A stretch of DNA of 64,000 bases from an uncultured Bacteroidales bacterium. GTDB taxonomy: Bacteria; Bacteroidota; Bacteroidia; Bacteroidales; Bacteroidaceae. A program made the position numbers and the translations under genes. This document shows, one piece after another, positions 63,280 to 64,000 of the stretch (its first letter is position 1; each line of letters begins with the position of its first letter). The stretch spans positions 34,713 through 98,712 of the forward strand of contig CADAJS010000018.1 in NCBI GenBank assembly GCA_902788315.1, written 5' to 3'. The notes beneath the pieces were generated by a model. That model worked only from the letters and a program-made list of their open reading frames with translations, did not search any database and was not told the DNA's origin.

Positions 63280-64000
63280 CTATTGTGATTGTGAGAGTGG
63301 GTTCATTTTTTTGAATGTAATGTGCCCAGAAGACCCATAGTTATTTCCAAGAAGAATGTTGTAAAGCAATAGGGAATCACCTTTCATATACATCTTGTAT
63401 CTTATTGATATTGTGTCTTGGCATCCGTACTTTACGAGATATGGAATGTAATTATGTTCCCAATCATCTTCATTTTCCCACAATTCATCACTGTCTGGTT
63501 TAATCAGCCCACTTTCGGGGGAAATCCGGAAAGGGCGGGCACGATAGAAATTCTCACCCCGAGGCATGACAATGGAGAAGTAGATGGTATCTCCATGGTT
63601 TTTAATGTGACTTAGGGGTAACGCAAAGAAACCACAAGGGTAACCTTCTCGGGCTTCCTCTATTTCATCGCTTGTTGCACATAGAATTCCACTCTGCAGA
63701 TGTCCTTTCACGTAATCCAGTCTCAAATATTTATCCTCGCCCTGAAGTGTAGAATCCTCATTCCAGAATACCAATGTCCTATTTTCTTGTAGAGCGCATG
63801 AAACCTGGCTGGCGATACTGTCCTCCTTCAGTGCATGCTCTGAAAGTCGCATCACGGAATCGGAGGTGAAGGGCACCGAGGCCTTGTTCATGGCCTTGGC
63901 GCGCAGCAGCTCGAGGTACATGCGGTCCGAGCGCCGCATCTGGAGCGTGTCCATCCCCCGCAGCACGGTGAGGGCCGAGTCGTACCGGCTGTCCACGATG
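63280..64000 (-). CDS. Partial TPR-type protein with an AT-rich C-terminal part (runs off the window)
   Basis: The frame is open to the window edge, so the N-terminus is missing. The first visible part (DSALTVLRGMDTLQMRR to MYLELLRAKAMN) matches the N-terminal region of Bacteroidales tetratricopeptide proteins. It is GC-rich up to about 63850. From there to the stop the DNA is AT-rich and the protein does not look like a repeat. It may be a fusion made by recombination. Confidence 0.55.
   Translation of the reverse strand, partial: IVDSRYDSALTVLRGMDTLQMRRSDRMYLELLRAKAMNKASVPFTSDSVMRLSEHALKEDSIASQVSCALQENRTLVFWNEDSTLQGEDKYLRLDYVKGHLQSGILCATSDEIEEAREGYPCGFFALPLSHIKNHGDTIYFSIVMPRGENFYRARPFRISPESGLIKPDSDELWENEDDWEHNYIPYLVKYGCQDTISIRYKMYMKGDSLLLYNILLGNNYGSSGHITFKKMNPLSQSQ

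Overview
The window reads as a chromosomal segment of a Bacteroidales bacterium, most likely of the Prevotellaceae. Three things point there. Upstream regions carry the Bacteroidota sigma-factor promoter (TTTG, about 19-21 nt, then TAnnTTTG) rather than -35/-10 boxes or strong Shine-Dalgarno sites. The gene content includes fasciclin lipoproteins, DUF3822, CvpA-SufB beside InfB, ArgE-type M20 and GH92/GH106/GH127 enzymes. The coding DNA is GC-rich with G/C-biased third positions, which also produces many long antisense shadow ORFs. I saw no tRNA, rRNA, CRISPR array, intact insertion sequence or SusC/SusD pair.

Layout. 0.1-1.4 kb: secreted histidine phosphatase. 1.4-2.2 kb: gene-free region with palindromic repeats. 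2.2-4.9 kb: anaerobic ribonucleotide reductase nrdD-nrdG. 4.9-12.8 kb: acyltransferase, GH3 beta-glucosidase, a graveyard of an AraC remnant and a surface-protein remnant, an exported FAD oxidoreductase and a GH92 mannosidase in operon with a 7TMR-HD phosphodiesterase. 15-17.9 kb: gltX-waaA. 18-22.1 kb: M28 peptidase divergent from a sialidase and a secreted hypothetical. 22.3-25.9 kb: rsmD, DUF3822, a membrane-anchored hypothetical and a RecD/Dda-like helicase. 26-31.8 kb: fasciclin lipoprotein convergent with a GH106-like lipoprotein. 32-38 kb: K+ channel, nagA, glmM, pyrH, birA, tadA. 38-42.5 kb: GH127, a small lipoprotein, and a Tat-type aldo/keto reductase with an FMN-binding protein. 43-50.3 kb: Na/Pi symporter, HhH protein, two NSS transporters, VanZ, a beta-barrel protein, CYTH and a 48-aa membrane protein. 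50.4-54.8 kb: fadD-prfB and argE. 55.3-62 kb: rimP-nusA-infB-cvpA-sufB operon. 62-64 kb: AT-rich island with an IS982-like relic and two poorly known genes.

Functionally the window mixes housekeeping operons (translation, transcription termination, Fe-S assembly, amino-sugar and LPS precursors, anaerobic dNTP synthesis) with scattered exported glycan-degrading enzymes acting on sialic acid, mannose, rhamnose, arabinofuranose and beta-glucose linkages.

The most unusual signal is a family of intergenic palindromes with an 18-bp core: 8-bp arm, 2-nt centre, 8-bp arm. It has two arm types, TTTATCAC/GTGATAAA and TTTCCCAC/GTGGGAAA, whose arms change together. Thirteen copies sit at five loci, nearly always with centre-to-centre spacing of 22 or 44 bp, inside larger elements of 78 bp (two cores) or exactly 100 bp (three cores). 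One element encodes the last dozen residues of RsmD. Another sits beside sufB where sufC would be expected. A possibly related 22-bp phased palindrome array lies between glmM and pyrH.
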